62,786 nucleotides of DNA, taken from the NCBI GenBank assembly GCA_024233495.1, contig JACKPM010000007.1, forward strand, positions 1 to 62,786. The letters are read 5' to 3'. The stretch comes from Chlamydiales bacterium. Lineage in GTDB: Bacteria > Chlamydiota > Chlamydiia > Chlamydiales > JAAKFR01. Both the position numbers and the translations under genes were made by a program. Shown here piece after piece: positions 17,503-27,548 of the stretch (positions are counted from its first letter, which is position 1; every line of letters starts with the position of its first letter). The notes under the pieces were generated by a model, which was given only the letters and a program-made list of their open reading frames with translations, made no database searches and had not been told where the DNA came from.

Positions 17503-18759
17503 ATGCTCCATACGCAGTTAATCATCTTTTTCATAATTGGCTATTTAGCCATCATTTTCGATAAATTTTTACACGTTAACAAGGCAGCTGTCGCTTTGGT
17601 GATGGGGGTAGTATGTTGGCTCCTTTATTTTGGAGAGTCGATGCACCTCATTTCGGCCTCTGCGATGGCAGAGCAGATTTATGATGTTGCGCAGATCATC
17701 TTCTTCCTCCTCGGGGTGATGGTAATTGTGGAGATGATTGATTCCCATCACGGCTTTAAGCTTATCACAGACATGATCTACACCTCGTCAAAGAGGCGGA
17801 TGTTATGGTTTTTGATCATCATCTCTTTTTTCATGTCAGCGGTTTTGGATAACCTTACCTCGATGATTGTGGTGATTTCTCTCCTAAGGAAAATGATCCC
17901 AAATGTAAAAGATCGGTGGTTGATGGGGTCGGTGATCGTGATTGCCGTGAATGCAGGGGGGGCGTGGACGCCGATTGGGGACGTCACTACCACGATGTTG
18001 TGGATCAATGAGAAGATTTCGACATGGCAGACGATCAAGACCCTCTTTATTCCTAGCATTGTTTGCGTGCTCGTCTCTGGGCTTTTGGCTACTCTCCTTA
18101 TTAAGGGAGAGAATGAGAAAGTGGAAGGCTCTTTCACCATGCACAAAATGGAGCCGGGAGCGCGTCGCGTTCTTGGCCTCGGTCTTCTCTCTCTTGTCAT
18201 GATCCCTGTTTGGAAGGCTGCTTTGCACGTGCCGCCCTTCATGGGAGCTCTCCTTGGCCTCGGTATTATCTGGTTGATTACAGACATCATCCACTTCCGT
18301 TACGGTGAAGAGCGGTGGCACCTGCGCGTTTTGCACGTGCTCACCAAAGTGGATATTTCAGGCATCTTCTTTTTCCTTGGCATTTTGCTTGCCATCGATG
18401 CCCTTGGAACAGCAGGCATATTGAGCAACTTTGCTCATTTTTTAGAGAGGATTGTTCCCGATCAAAAATGGGTTGCCATGATTATCGGCCTGATTTCCAG
18501 CATTGTGGACAATGTTCCCCTTGTAGCGGCAACAATGGGGATGTATGACATGGCGCAGTTCCCGCCCGACTCGATGTTGTGGCAGCTCATCGCCTACTGT
18601 GCGGGAACAGGTGGCAGCATCTTGATCATTGGGTCAGCTGCCGGCGTCGTTTTTATGAGCATGGAGAAGATCGACTTCTTCTGGTTTGCCAAAAAGGTGG
18701 GGTGGATCGCCCTTGTTGGCTACCTAGCTGGTTTCTTCACTTACCTCCTTTTAACCTGA
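17503..18759 (+). CDS. nhaD: NhaD-type Na+/H+ antiporter
   Basis: Sodium/proton antiporter of about 418 residues with 11-13 membrane segments. The pattern AVLDNLTSMIVVISLLRK and the later SIVDNVPLVAATMGMY are the paired DN-containing re-entrant motifs of the ion-transporter (NhaD/ArsB) superfamily, and GGAWTPIGDVTTTMLW is typical of NhaD. Chlamydiae commonly encode NhaD and it supports sodium-driven uptake. A GAGGAG sequence lies immediately before the ATG, closer than an ideal ribosome binding site, so the true start is a little uncertain. Confidence 0.92.
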   Translation: MLHTQLIIFFIIGYLAIIFDKFLHVNKAAVALVMGVVCWLLYFGESMHLISASAMAEQIYDVAQIIFFLLGVMVIVEMIDSHHGFKLITDMIYTSSKRRMLWFLIIISFFMSAVLDNLTSMIVVISLLRKMIPNVKDRWLMGSVIVIAVNAGGAWTPIGDVTTTMLWINEKISTWQTIKTLFIPSIVCVLVSGLLATLLIKGENEKVEGSFTMHKMEPGARRVLGLGLLSLVMIPVWKAALHVPPFMGALLGLGIIWLITDIIHFRYGEERWHLRVLHVLTKVDISGIFFFLGILLAIDALGTAGILSNFAHFLERIVPDQKWVAMIIGLISSIVDNVPLVAATMGMYDMAQFPPDSMLWQLIAYCAGTGGSILIIGSAAGVVFMSMEKIDFFWFAKKVGWIALVGYLAGFFTYLLLT

Positions 18760-18796
18760 GATTTGGTTGCATTCTTCTGCTATTCAGGGATCTGTC

Positions 18797-21700
18797 TCAA
18801 TCTTTTTGCGCCTTTTGTCTTTTGAAGGAGTCGCGCATCTCTTGCATGTAGAGGAAGACGACCGGCGTGACAAAGAGGGTGATCAGTTGTGAGAAGAGGA
18901 GGCCGCCAAAGACAACAAGTCCAAGCGGTCTGTTAGCATCGCCGTTGTCTCCAATTCCAATGGCAACAGGAAGCGCACCGAGCATTGCAGCGAGCGTAGT
19001 CATGATGATAGGGCGAAAACGCACCTTACACGCCTCAATAATCGCATTGGTGGGCGTCTCTCCCGGTTCTTGCAGATATTCCAGTGCAAAGTCAATCAAC
19101 ATGATGCCGTTTTTCTGCACGATGCCGATCAGCACGATCAGGCCCACTGCGCTGAAAAGAGAGAGCGGCTCTTGGAAAATCCAAAGTGTCAAAAGTCCCC
19201 CAAGCGTGGCAACAGGAAGGGCAGAGAGGATAGTAATCGGATGGATGAAACTCTCATAGAGAATGCCCAAAATCACATAGATCACAAAGATGGCGAGCAG
19301 GATGAGCCACTTGAGAGAGGAGAAGGTCTCTCTGAAAATCTTGCCGGCTCCTTCGATTTGCCCAATCACACTATCAGGGAGCTCTTTTTCAACATAGCGC
19401 TGAATTTGGTCGAGTGCAGGGCCAAGTGACCCCCCTTTTGCTAAGCTAAAGGAGACAATAACAGCGTTGAAAGTGTTGTAGTGGTTGACTGAAGAGGGGC
19501 CAACAACTGGTTTCCATGAGGCGAGTGCTGAGAGGGGCACCATCTCGTGTGTGCGGTGTGACTTGATGTAAAGAAGGTCGAGGTCATCAGCTGTGAGATC
19601 ATAGCCAGGAGCAACTTCTAAGATGAGGTCGTAGAGGTCAACCCCTTTGCTAAATGTGGAGATGCGCCCCCCACCAAAAGCCGATTGCAACGTTGATTCA
19701 ATCTCTTTAATGGTAATGCCATACATCCCTGCACGGTCGCGGTCGTAGGTGATATTAAGCTGCGGGTTTTGCATGCGCAAGTTGCTATTCACACCAGTGA
19801 TATCAGGCATCTTCTGCATTGCAGCAACAAGTTTTTCGGTTCCTTCGTAGAGCGCCTCTTTGTCAACACTATAGAGAATATATTGATAACTGCCTAAACT
19901 CCCTCCACCCCCAATTGCAAGGTTAATGAGAGGGAAGGGACGGAAAAAGGCCTGTACACCCACAACTTTTGAGAGTGATCCCATCATCTCACGCGACACT
20001 TCAGTCGCAGTTGGGCGTTTATCAGGTGGGGGAAGGCGGCAGTAAATCACCCCTTGGTCATCGTTAGGATAGCCACCTGCCACCATAAAGCCATCTTGGA
20101 GAGGGTCATGTCTCAACACATCGCTCACCGCATTGAGATGGCGAATGCCGCTCTGCTTACTTCCCCCTTGCTGCGTATTGATCAACCCAGACACAATGCT
20201 CATGTTGGAGTTGGGGATGAAATCAAGCGGCAATACTTTGAGCATAAGAAATGTGCACACAATACATGCAATGCCAATGGCAACTGTCGTTTTCTTGAAG
20301 CGGATGCTGTGGTGCAAGAAATACATGTAGAGGGAGACGAGCTTTTGATTGAAGCGTTGAGAAAGGGTGCGCCTCTTTTTGTCTTTCCGCTTTTTCATGA
20401 AGCGGGAACAGAGCATGGGATTGAGCGTCAAAGAAATAAATCCTGAGCACAAAATTGCGGCAACAATGGTGACAGAAAATTCGTTGAAGATGCGGCCCAA
20501 CATGCCGCGCATCCAGATGAAGGGAATAAAGACAGCAGAAAGTGCTAGAGTCATTGACAAGACGGTGATGCTGATTTGCTTAGATCCTTTCATTGCAGCG
20601 TTATAAGGAGTCTCGCCCATTTCGAGATAGCGTACGATGTTTTCAAGCACGACGATGGCGTCATCGACAACAAAGCCAATGGAGAGTGTGAGGGCAAGAA
20701 GGGAGAGGATGTCGACATTGAAGCCGCAGAAATACATGATGATGAAGGTGGCAATCATTGCCATGGGGAGGACAATACTTGGAATAAGCGCGTCAAAGAA
20801 CTTTCCGAGATAGAGGAAGATAACAAGCACGACGAGTGCAAGTGCGATGATAAGTGTCCACTTCACATCTTCGATAGAGGCCATAATAGCATCGGCTTTG
20901 TCAAAGAAGTTGATAAGTGAGATTGATTTGGGGATGCCAGCTTGTAGCTTTGGGAGGGTATTAAAAACTGCTTCGGCAATGTCGATAGTGTTCGAGTCAG
21001 CAAGGCGGGAAATAGCAAGGATCACCATATTTTGTGAGGTGTCCTTTGTCTCATAGCGGTAGTAAGGATAGCGTTGTGCAAGGGCACTTTTAGCATCTGA
21101 GATGTCGCTTAAGTAGAGAGGAGTGCCTCCCTCTTCTTTGATGATTACACCCCCATATCCCTCTCCTGTTGTGAGCTGGCCAAATGATTCAATGATGTAG
21201 TTATAGTAAAGGCCGCGTAACTTCCCACCAGGAATGTTAGGGTTGGCATGGATGAGAGACTCTTTCACCTCATTAAAGTCGACGTTGTGCGCCATCATTT
21301 TCATTGGGTCAACTTGGACGCGCACAGCGTAAGGGATTCCGTAGATATGCACTTCTGAGACGCCATTGATCATTGAGATGGGTTGCGAGAGGACGTCGTG
21401 GCCATATTCATACATCTCTGCAAGTGAGGCGGTAGGGGAGGTCAGCAAGAGAAAGATGATTGGGGCGTCAGAGGGATTATTGCGGTTAAAGGTGGGGTTG
21501 TACGGCATTGGAGGGAGTGAAGGGAGGGTTTCTGTAATTGCCGCTTGCACTTCCACCTCTTTTGCATCGAGACTCACACTGAGGTCAAAGTTCATCACAA
21601 TCGAGGTTTTGCCGTTTTTATTCGATGAGGTCATCGTATTGAGGCCAGAAATTTTGGCGAGGTTGCGCTCGAGCGGTGTTGCAACAAGGTTGGCCATGTA

Positions 21701-21871
21701 CTCTGGGCTTCCGCCTGGTTGGCTTGCGCTCACTTGAATAGTAGGGTATTCGATGTTTGGGAGATCGCTGACAGGGAGAGATTTATAGGCAAAGAGGCCG
21801 AAGATCAAGATAGTGATCATGATCAGCACAGTCATCACCGGGCGGCGGATGAAAGGTGCAGATAAATTCAT
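18797..21871 (-). CDS. RND efflux transporter (AcrB/MexB type)
   Basis: Inner-membrane proton-driven drug pump of 1024 residues. Twelve membrane segments arranged as two halves with two large periplasmic loops. Proton-relay aspartates are visible in SIGFVVDDAIVVLENI. The N-terminus begins with RRPVMTVLIMITILIFGL, the canonical RND start. It is the last gene of a three-gene operon with membrane fusion protein and outer membrane channel; the start overlaps the upstream stop as ATGA. It resembles the hydrophobe/amphiphile efflux class rather than the heavy-metal class. Confidence 0.95.
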   Translation of the reverse strand: MNLSAPFIRRPVMTVLIMITILIFGLFAYKSLPVSDLPNIEYPTIQVSASQPGGSPEYMANLVATPLERNLAKISGLNTMTSSNKNGKTSIVMNFDLSVSLDAKEVEVQAAITETLPSLPPMPYNPTFNRNNPSDAPIIFLLLTSPTASLAEMYEYGHDVLSQPISMINGVSEVHIYGIPYAVRVQVDPMKMMAHNVDFNEVKESLIHANPNIPGGKLRGLYYNYIIESFGQLTTGEGYGGVIIKEEGGTPLYLSDISDAKSALAQRYPYYRYETKDTSQNMVILAISRLADSNTIDIAEAVFNTLPKLQAGIPKSISLINFFDKADAIMASIEDVKWTLIIALALVVLVIFLYLGKFFDALIPSIVLPMAMIATFIIMYFCGFNVDILSLLALTLSIGFVVDDAIVVLENIVRYLEMGETPYNAAMKGSKQISITVLSMTLALSAVFIPFIWMRGMLGRIFNEFSVTIVAAILCSGFISLTLNPMLCSRFMKKRKDKKRRTLSQRFNQKLVSLYMYFLHHSIRFKKTTVAIGIACIVCTFLMLKVLPLDFIPNSNMSIVSGLINTQQGGSKQSGIRHLNAVSDVLRHDPLQDGFMVAGGYPNDDQGVIYCRLPPPDKRPTATEVSREMMGSLSKVVGVQAFFRPFPLINLAIGGGGSLGSYQYILYSVDKEALYEGTEKLVAAMQKMPDITGVNSNLRMQNPQLNITYDRDRAGMYGITIKEIESTLQSAFGGGRISTFSKGVDLYDLILEVAPGYDLTADDLDLLYIKSHRTHEMVPLSALASWKPVVGPSSVNHYNTFNAVIVSFSLAKGGSLGPALDQIQRYVEKELPDSVIGQIEGAGKIFRETFSSLKWLILLAIFVIYVILGILYESFIHPITILSALPVATLGGLLTLWIFQEPLSLFSAVGLIVLIGIVQKNGIMLIDFALEYLQEPGETPTNAIIEACKVRFRPIIMTTLAAMLGALPVAIGIGDNGDANRPLGLVVFGGLLFSQLITLFVTPVVFLYMQEMRDSFKRQKAQKD

Positions 21872-22974
21872 GACGGCTCACCCACAATTTCGACTTTTGC
21901 TTCAGGATGGAGGTTGAGCTGCCCATCTGTGACTACAAATTCTCCTGGAAGGACTCCGCTTTCAATCACAGTTTGTTTCTTAAAGGTGAGTCCCGTCTTC
22001 ACTTTGCGCATATCGACGCATTTTTTCTCCATATCGACAACATAGACGAAGTCTTCATCTTGCCCCATCACAACTGCCTCAGTAGGCACGATAACAGCAT
22101 CTTTGAGTGTTTCAAGAAGGAGATAGACGCGCACAAATTCTCCAGGCCATCCCCGCTCATCTTCATTGGGAATCACACCTTTGAGTTTGATCATCCCCGT
22201 TTTAGGATTGACAGTATTGTCGATAAAGTCGAGGTGCCCAATTAAAGGATTTTCAACATCAGCAGGGCGCTCCGCTTTGAGTTGTAGCTCCCCCTCCTCC
22301 TGTTTTTTGCGGATCTCATCGAGGTGAAATGAGGGTAGAGAAAACTCCACTTCAATTGGGGTGACTGAATTAATAATGACAAGAGGGTTATGCTGTGATG
22401 GTGAGACAAAGTTCCCTGCATCGTAAAACTTCTCCCCAAGATAGCCAGAAGTGAGTGCGAGAATGTTAGTGTGGCTTAAGTTTACTTCAGCTTTGATGAT
22501 TTCAGCATAGGTTTTCTCAATTTGAGCGTGTGTCCCTTCAAGCTTTTCTAAGCTCTTCTCATACTCCACCTCGCTCACATAGTCTTCCTTGACAAGGCGC
22601 TCCATGCGTTTTGTAATGTCATGGTGGAGACGGTAAGCAGCCTCTTGTGTTCCCAAATTTGCCTTTGCAATCTCAAGGTCTGCCTCGTAAAGGCGGCTGT
22701 CGATTGTAATGATAAGGGTTCCTTTTTCTACAAAAGCTCCCTCTTCAAAGAACACCTCGGTGATGATTCCCTCTACTTGAGGAAAGACTTTGATCGACTT
22801 AGAAGGCTCAAGGTGTCCCACCCCTTTCAAGTAGACAGGAACATCTTCTTGAATCGCCACGGAGACAGTGACGGGAAAGGCGGGAGGCTCTCCCGCTGTT
22901 TTCTTTGCACACCCCGTGCTAATCAACGCTAACGTCAGGGCGATTCTCGTCCACCGCTTTATAGGTAAGCCCAC
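21868..22974 (-). CDS. RND efflux membrane fusion lipoprotein
   Basis: Periplasmic adaptor linking the inner-membrane pump to the outer-membrane channel. Lipoyl/barrel-sandwich halves are visible around VEGIITEVFFEEGAFVEKG and LSHTNILALTSGYLGEK, with an alpha-hairpin between them (about residues 100-160). A signal peptide with lipobox-like STGC starts at about residue 12 from the GTG at 22974. The open frame extends upstream to 23121 inside the tolC-like gene, but that extension has no signal-like features, so I prefer the GTG. The exact start is uncertain. Confidence 0.9.
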   Translation of the reverse strand: MGLPIKRWTRIALTLALISTGCAKKTAGEPPAFPVTVSVAIQEDVPVYLKGVGHLEPSKSIKVFPQVEGIITEVFFEEGAFVEKGTLIITIDSRLYEADLEIAKANLGTQEAAYRLHHDITKRMERLVKEDYVSEVEYEKSLEKLEGTHAQIEKTYAEIIKAEVNLSHTNILALTSGYLGEKFYDAGNFVSPSQHNPLVIINSVTPIEVEFSLPSFHLDEIRKKQEEGELQLKAERPADVENPLIGHLDFIDNTVNPKTGMIKLKGVIPNEDERGWPGEFVRVYLLLETLKDAVIVPTEAVVMGQDEDFVYVVDMEKKCVDMRKVKTGLTFKKQTVIESGVLPGEFVVTDGQLNLHPEAKVEIVGEPS

Positions 22975-24337
22975 CTGTGTGGTAGGCGAGGTTTGCAATC
23001 GATGTGAGGTAGTTTGTTTTTGCATCTGCAAGTTGTTTCCTAGCTTGGTTGAGCTGGTTATTGGCCACTGTGAGTGCTGTAACATCGATGATCCCCAATC
23101 TGTAGTTTGCCAACGCCGCACGTTGCCCTCGCGTCGCTGTCTCTACATGTTGCTCACTGTACTTTAAAATTTCCCCATTCGCAATAAAATCGTAATAATC
23201 TGTAACAACTGCAACAAAGGCATCAAGTTCTTTATCATCTAAACCTGCCTGAGATTCGAGTAATTCTGACTGCGCTTTACGCAAGTTGTTAATAGCTTCA
23301 AATGCTTGGAATAGAGGAACTTTCAAGTCAAATCCCACCGTATAGTTCTCAAGAAAGCGCATATTGTCAAGGGAGACCAATTTTCCATTTACCAGTGTGT
23401 TGACCGTTGGGAGAAGGTCAGCACGCACAGAGCGGATGTTAGAGCGACTGCGCACAACTGCGGCGCGTGTGGCTTTTAAGTCGTCTCTTTGCACCTTTGC
23501 AAGCTCCATGAGCTGCTTCATACTCTGCTCAATTGTTTGCATGGGCACTTTGTCAGGCATGGGGCGTACGTTTAACTCTTTGTCAGCAGAGATGTTGAGC
23601 GCTTTTGCTAAATTTGCTCCTGCCACTTGTACGGCGCCTTGGCTTCGCTCTACCTCAATCACTGATTGTAAAAACTGCGTCTCAGCCTGTAGGAGATCAG
23701 AAATCGAAGAGAGTCCCACCTCTGTCAAACCAGTTGCGGCGCGCATAGTACGTTTGTAGTCCTCCATCGATGCGAGATCGGCCTCCAAGATTGCCTGCGC
23801 ATTGATGTAGTCATAATATGCCTTAATTGTTTGGATGAGTACGCCTTGTATTTCCCAATTGTAGATCCAGTTCGCCTGTTCTAGCGCTGCAATCGCCATT
23901 TCAAGGCGCGCAGTACGCCCCCCAAAGTCGAGAAGGAGGAAATTGGCTTGAAATCCAAAGCCCACCTGTTTCATGTCGTTTGCAAACGGAATGCCGAGGT
24001 CAACAGTTGAAAACTGGTTGCGCAACCAGTTGCCCACAAAGTCGACTGTAGGTAAGAAGGCACCTCTTGCTGTTCCCAACTCCGCAGCTGCAATCTTTGC
24101 TCCATACCACTTCTCCCGTGTTTTAGGGCTATTAAGCAGAGCAATATCGACTAAATCATAAAGTGTAAGTTCGTCTGTTTCACTTGGTTCAATAGGGCAG
24201 ATTGTGGGAGAGCACATGCTGTAGCTCTCTGACGTGGGGCACCGCGCAGATGGGGGAGGAGGGCAGGGAGGATTGGGCATGTACGTCGCACATCCCGAAC
24301 AAACCAAAACAAGAAATACAAAACCCCCACACTTCAC
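22919..24337 (-). CDS. TolC-like outer membrane efflux lipoprotein
   Basis: Outer-membrane factor of the tripartite pump, 472 residues. The N-terminus (GTG start) is a lipoprotein signal with lipobox VCSGC at about residues 12-16, as in OprM/NodT proteins, followed by a proline- and cysteine-rich linker (PNPPCPPPPSARC). The rest shows the two repeated coiled-coil/beta modules of the family, for example LLLDFGGRTARLEMA and AALANYRLGIIDVTALTVA. First gene of the operon; its 3' end overlaps the adaptor gene. Confidence 0.92.
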   Translation of the reverse strand: MKCGGFVFLVLVCSGCATYMPNPPCPPPPSARCPTSESYSMCSPTICPIEPSETDELTLYDLVDIALLNSPKTREKWYGAKIAAAELGTARGAFLPTVDFVGNWLRNQFSTVDLGIPFANDMKQVGFGFQANFLLLDFGGRTARLEMAIAALEQANWIYNWEIQGVLIQTIKAYYDYINAQAILEADLASMEDYKRTMRAATGLTEVGLSSISDLLQAETQFLQSVIEVERSQGAVQVAGANLAKALNISADKELNVRPMPDKVPMQTIEQSMKQLMELAKVQRDDLKATRAAVVRSRSNIRSVRADLLPTVNTLVNGKLVSLDNMRFLENYTVGFDLKVPLFQAFEAINNLRKAQSELLESQAGLDDKELDAFVAVVTDYYDFIANGEILKYSEQHVETATRGQRAALANYRLGIIDVTALTVANNQLNQARKQLADAKTNYLTSIANLAYHTGGLTYKAVDENRPDVSVD

Positions 24338-24387
24338 AGTGTTATTGTATATGTGTATTATTTATTTTAGAAGAGGGTTGAACGTTC

Positions 24388-25692
24388 TTATTGTTCCACA
24401 GGTTCCGAGGTTGCAGGAGTGCTTTCAAAAGGAAACGCAAGGTGTTTTCTATTTTCTACATAAACGAGTCGTTTTCCATGGAAAAATGTGGGGCCATTCA
24501 TGGTAAAAGCATTCAAGATCCTGTCAGACTTCAAGTGGATAATAAAGATGTCATTTGAAGCGGCAGATACAAAGAGAAGGGAATTTTCTTCATCGATAAC
24601 AGGAGGTTTGCTGTTTTGTGCAAGGATGACATGAAATTGCTTTGTCCTCATGTTTAAAATAGCGGTTTGAGCCTGAACCTTTTCATTTTGCGTTGTAGTA
24701 TGATGGAGAATCAGGTGAGTTTCAAAGACGCGAATTGTTGCATCTACAAACTTTAAACCTTCTGCTGTTTGCCGTCCAAGAGAGGTGTGGCACTTTAACC
24801 ACGCCGTTAACCAATCTTCAGGCTTGTTGTTGTGATGAGTATGTCCACAGTTTCTTGCTAGGATTGAAAAGGCGGGATCTCTTCCTCCATTTCCCATGAT
24901 CACATAATCGTCATTGGCAAAAAGCAGTCTCTGCAGCCCTTTGATTTCGATAGATAAACCGTCGTTGCTCACGATCTGTCCACCTTGTTCGTAGGCCACA
25001 CCTCCATCGCCATACAAGCAGTAGTTTCCCACATCCTCTGCTGCAAAGATCTGCCTATTTTCCTTTAAATTTATCAAGGCAAGATCTGTGCCTTCAAGAC
25101 CACATCTCACTGCAAGGAAGTTGTCGTGGACAGTAAACTCTGCTGCATTTTCCGCAACAACCTGTTCTTTGAGGTTGCTGACTAAGGTCAAGCGCTGCTC
25201 TTCAAAAAAGAAAAGGCGTTCCTCTATTACAATAGCTGGGCGCCTCTCCCACTTCCTGACTTGTTTGCCTGAGTGATCAAAAATGATGCAGTTGTGCAGA
25301 GAGTCGCTCATGCAGATGTACTTTTCCTCTAAGCTGGCGGCCTTTCCAGATCCAAGAAATAGAGGGTCTGAGTTTAGAACATAGACCCCGCCTGCTTGAT
25401 TTTGAACTGCCAAGGCCCCTTGAACTTCAATGATCTGCGATGGCCTAGGAATATAGCTGGGGAGAGAGATACGGGGGGAGAGGTTGGGCTCTAATAGCGT
25501 CCAACGTCTTAGTTTTACGAAGGGGTCAAAGGGGTATTCCCCCGAGAGAATTGAGTAGTGCCAGCCGCGAGAGACCGCCATACAGCGCACAAGAGCCTTG
25601 ACCCCTTCTTCAGAGCCACCGTCCCAGAGATGATGGAAAACATGCCACATCACCTCTTGAGGGAGCTCAGCCCCAAAATCAACCTTATTCAT
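24388..25692 (-). CDS. F-box-like protein with C-terminal repeat domain
   Basis: From ATG 25692 the first 60 residues fit an F-box: ELPQEVMWHVFHHLW, then a stretch of leucine/valine positions and MAVSRGWHYSIL. F-box domains bind SKP1 in eukaryotic SCF ubiquitin ligases, so in an intracellular bacterium this suggests a secreted effector. The remaining 370 residues alternate short beta-like segments (for example IIEVQGALAVQNQ, YICMSDSLHNCIIFD, DNFLAVRCGLEGTDLALIN), which suggests a beta-propeller substrate-binding domain. An upstream in-frame start at 25812 exists but adds a low-complexity tail. The F-box call is by eye. Confidence 0.7.
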   Translation of the reverse strand: MNKVDFGAELPQEVMWHVFHHLWDGGSEEGVKALVRCMAVSRGWHYSILSGEYPFDPFVKLRRWTLLEPNLSPRISLPSYIPRPSQIIEVQGALAVQNQAGGVYVLNSDPLFLGSGKAASLEEKYICMSDSLHNCIIFDHSGKQVRKWERRPAIVIEERLFFFEEQRLTLVSNLKEQVVAENAAEFTVHDNFLAVRCGLEGTDLALINLKENRQIFAAEDVGNYCLYGDGGVAYEQGGQIVSNDGLSIEIKGLQRLLFANDDYVIMGNGGRDPAFSILARNCGHTHHNNKPEDWLTAWLKCHTSLGRQTAEGLKFVDATIRVFETHLILHHTTTQNEKVQAQTAILNMRTKQFHVILAQNSKPPVIDEENSLLFVSAASNDIFIIHLKSDRILNAFTMNGPTFFHGKRLVYVENRKHLAFPFESTPATSEPVEQ

Positions 25693-25826
25693 ATGAAACA
25701 GTATAGCACATTCTTGAAGGTTGTGTAAAGACGGATTTATTAAAATATTTAATATAAATATTTTGATATGTATTTGACTTTTAGCCTCTAGAAATAGATA
25801 CTCTCTTTTCAAATTTGAGGGTTTTT

Positions 25827-27539
25827 ATGTTTAAGAAGGCTTTGCTACTTGCTCTATTAAGTTCGCTCACTCTATCTGCTACTTCGATGAAAGAGCGCAT
25901 GTTTTCAGAGATCGATTTCATGAAGGGTGTGTTTGAAGTAAAGTATGCGCCGCTAAAATGGAAGCGCGACTTTGCGAATTACGATCTTGACGTAGAGAGC
26001 GAGCAGGCGTGCAGTGCGCTGGATGCCTTAGTAGAGCCTTCAGCAAAAGATTACCACCGCATATTGAAGCGCTTTTTCAATGCGACAAAAGACTACCACG
26101 TGGGCGTGCATTTTTATGCGACAGAAGAGGCTTCTCTCCCCTTTTTAATTCGGGGATCAGAGGGGCGGTACTTCTTCGTATTCATTGACCGCGATGTGCT
26201 TCCTTATTCAAAGTTTCCTTTTTCAATTGGGGATGAGATTCTTGAGTTCGGTGGACGCGCTGTTGGTGAGGTGATCGAGGAGCTCCGTATTCAAGAGTTA
26301 GGGCTCAATACCGAAGAGACTGATCAAGCAATTGCCGAGTTGATGTTGACGAATAGACGCGCATCGAATGGCGATGTTGTGCCGCAGGGCATCGTGGAGA
26401 TTTTAGGAACGCGTAGGGGGGACTATAAACCAATGAGCACGACTCTTACTTGGTACTATGTTCCTGAGCGTGTAGGTGGATGTCCAAAGTTCAAACCTAT
26501 TGTGCGCATTGAGCCTAACTTTTCGCAGTGGCGTCTCAACCCAAAAGAGACAGTGAAACGAGAGAAGTTTTTCGAAAAGATGATGGTATACTCTGGATGG
26601 AATGCATCACACGTGGGCTGCTCAATGAGTGAGAATCGCCACTCTTTGGGTGCGCGTTCTAGTTATATTCCCTCTCTTGGGAAAAAGATGTGGTGTTCGA
26701 AGAAGGATGCAGTTTTTGATGCCTATACCTTTAGAACAGAGAATGGGCACACGCTTGGCTACATCCGCATTCCTCACTACATGGGAGATGAGGATCAGGT
26801 GAAAGAATTCTGTGAGGTCATGAAGCTTTTTCAAGAGCGCACTGAAGGTCTTGTGATCGATCAGATCAACAACCCAGGTGGTTCTATTTTCTACCTCTAC
26901 GCTCTTTTAGCAAACTTCGCGACAGAGGGGCCAATGGCTACGCCGAAACACCGTTTGCAGCTTACACAAGAAGAGGTGTACATGGCTGTCTCCATTTTAG
27001 ATGCAATGGAGGGAGTGACGGAGATAAAGCAAGCAAAAGAGGTGATAGGAGAAACTTTGGGAGGCTATCCTATCACAATGGAGACTGTGCATTTGATGCG
27101 TCAGTTTTGTAACTTCATTTTGGGCGAATGGGCAAGTGGTAAGCTCTATACCGATCCTACGCACCTTTTTGGTGTTGATCACATCAAGCGTCATCCACAG
27201 GGGAGCTACACAAAGCCGGTATTGCTTTTGACGAATAGTTTAGATTTCTCTGCTGGAGATTTCTTTCCTGCAGTGATGCAAGACAATGGACGCGCTAAGA
27301 TTTTAGGAACGCGTACTGCTGGAGCTGGAGGGTATGTCACTGGAACCAACTTTCCTACACAGACTGGAGTGATGGGCTTTTCTTTGACAGGGTCAATCGC
27401 TGAACGGGTAAACAAAGATCCGATTGAGAACTTGGGTGTGAGGCCAGATATCGAGTATTCTTTGAGCGCTTTTGACCTGCAAAACAACTACGCTGAGTAT
27501 GTCGACAACATTGTTGCGAGCATTGAAGCGATGTTATAG
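25827..27539 (+). CDS. cpaF: CPAF-like S41 family secreted protease
   Basis: Homologue of chlamydial protease-like activity factor, a serine protease secreted into the host cell. 570 residues against about 609 in C. trachomatis, with an N-terminal signal peptide (FKKALLLALLSSLTLSATS). The catalytic residues can be placed: His91 in TKDYHVGVHF, Ser475 in LDFSAGDFFP and Glu543 in VRPDIEYSLS. A PDZ-like stretch lies around FSIGDEILEFGG. ATG 25827 has GAGG six bases upstream; TTG at 25815 is less likely. ispH follows, as in Chlamydia. Confidence 0.93.
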   Translation: MFKKALLLALLSSLTLSATSMKERMFSEIDFMKGVFEVKYAPLKWKRDFANYDLDVESEQACSALDALVEPSAKDYHRILKRFFNATKDYHVGVHFYATEEASLPFLIRGSEGRYFFVFIDRDVLPYSKFPFSIGDEILEFGGRAVGEVIEELRIQELGLNTEETDQAIAELMLTNRRASNGDVVPQGIVEILGTRRGDYKPMSTTLTWYYVPERVGGCPKFKPIVRIEPNFSQWRLNPKETVKREKFFEKMMVYSGWNASHVGCSMSENRHSLGARSSYIPSLGKKMWCSKKDAVFDAYTFRTENGHTLGYIRIPHYMGDEDQVKEFCEVMKLFQERTEGLVIDQINNPGGSIFYLYALLANFATEGPMATPKHRLQLTQEEVYMAVSILDAMEGVTEIKQAKEVIGETLGGYPITMETVHLMRQFCNFILGEWASGKLYTDPTHLFGVDHIKRHPQGSYTKPVLLLTNSLDFSAGDFFPAVMQDNGRAKILGTRTAGAGGYVTGTNFPTQTGVMGFSLTGSIAERVNKDPIENLGVRPDIEYSLSAFDLQNNYAEYVDNIVASIEAML

Positions 27540-27548
27540 GATTTGAGC

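Noticed and set aside
22919..23121. Extended N-terminus for the membrane fusion protein, overlapping the tolC-like gene by 203 bases
   Set aside because: The extension is polar and unlike a signal peptide, whereas the signal and lipobox begin near 22974. An overlap of that length is unlikely.
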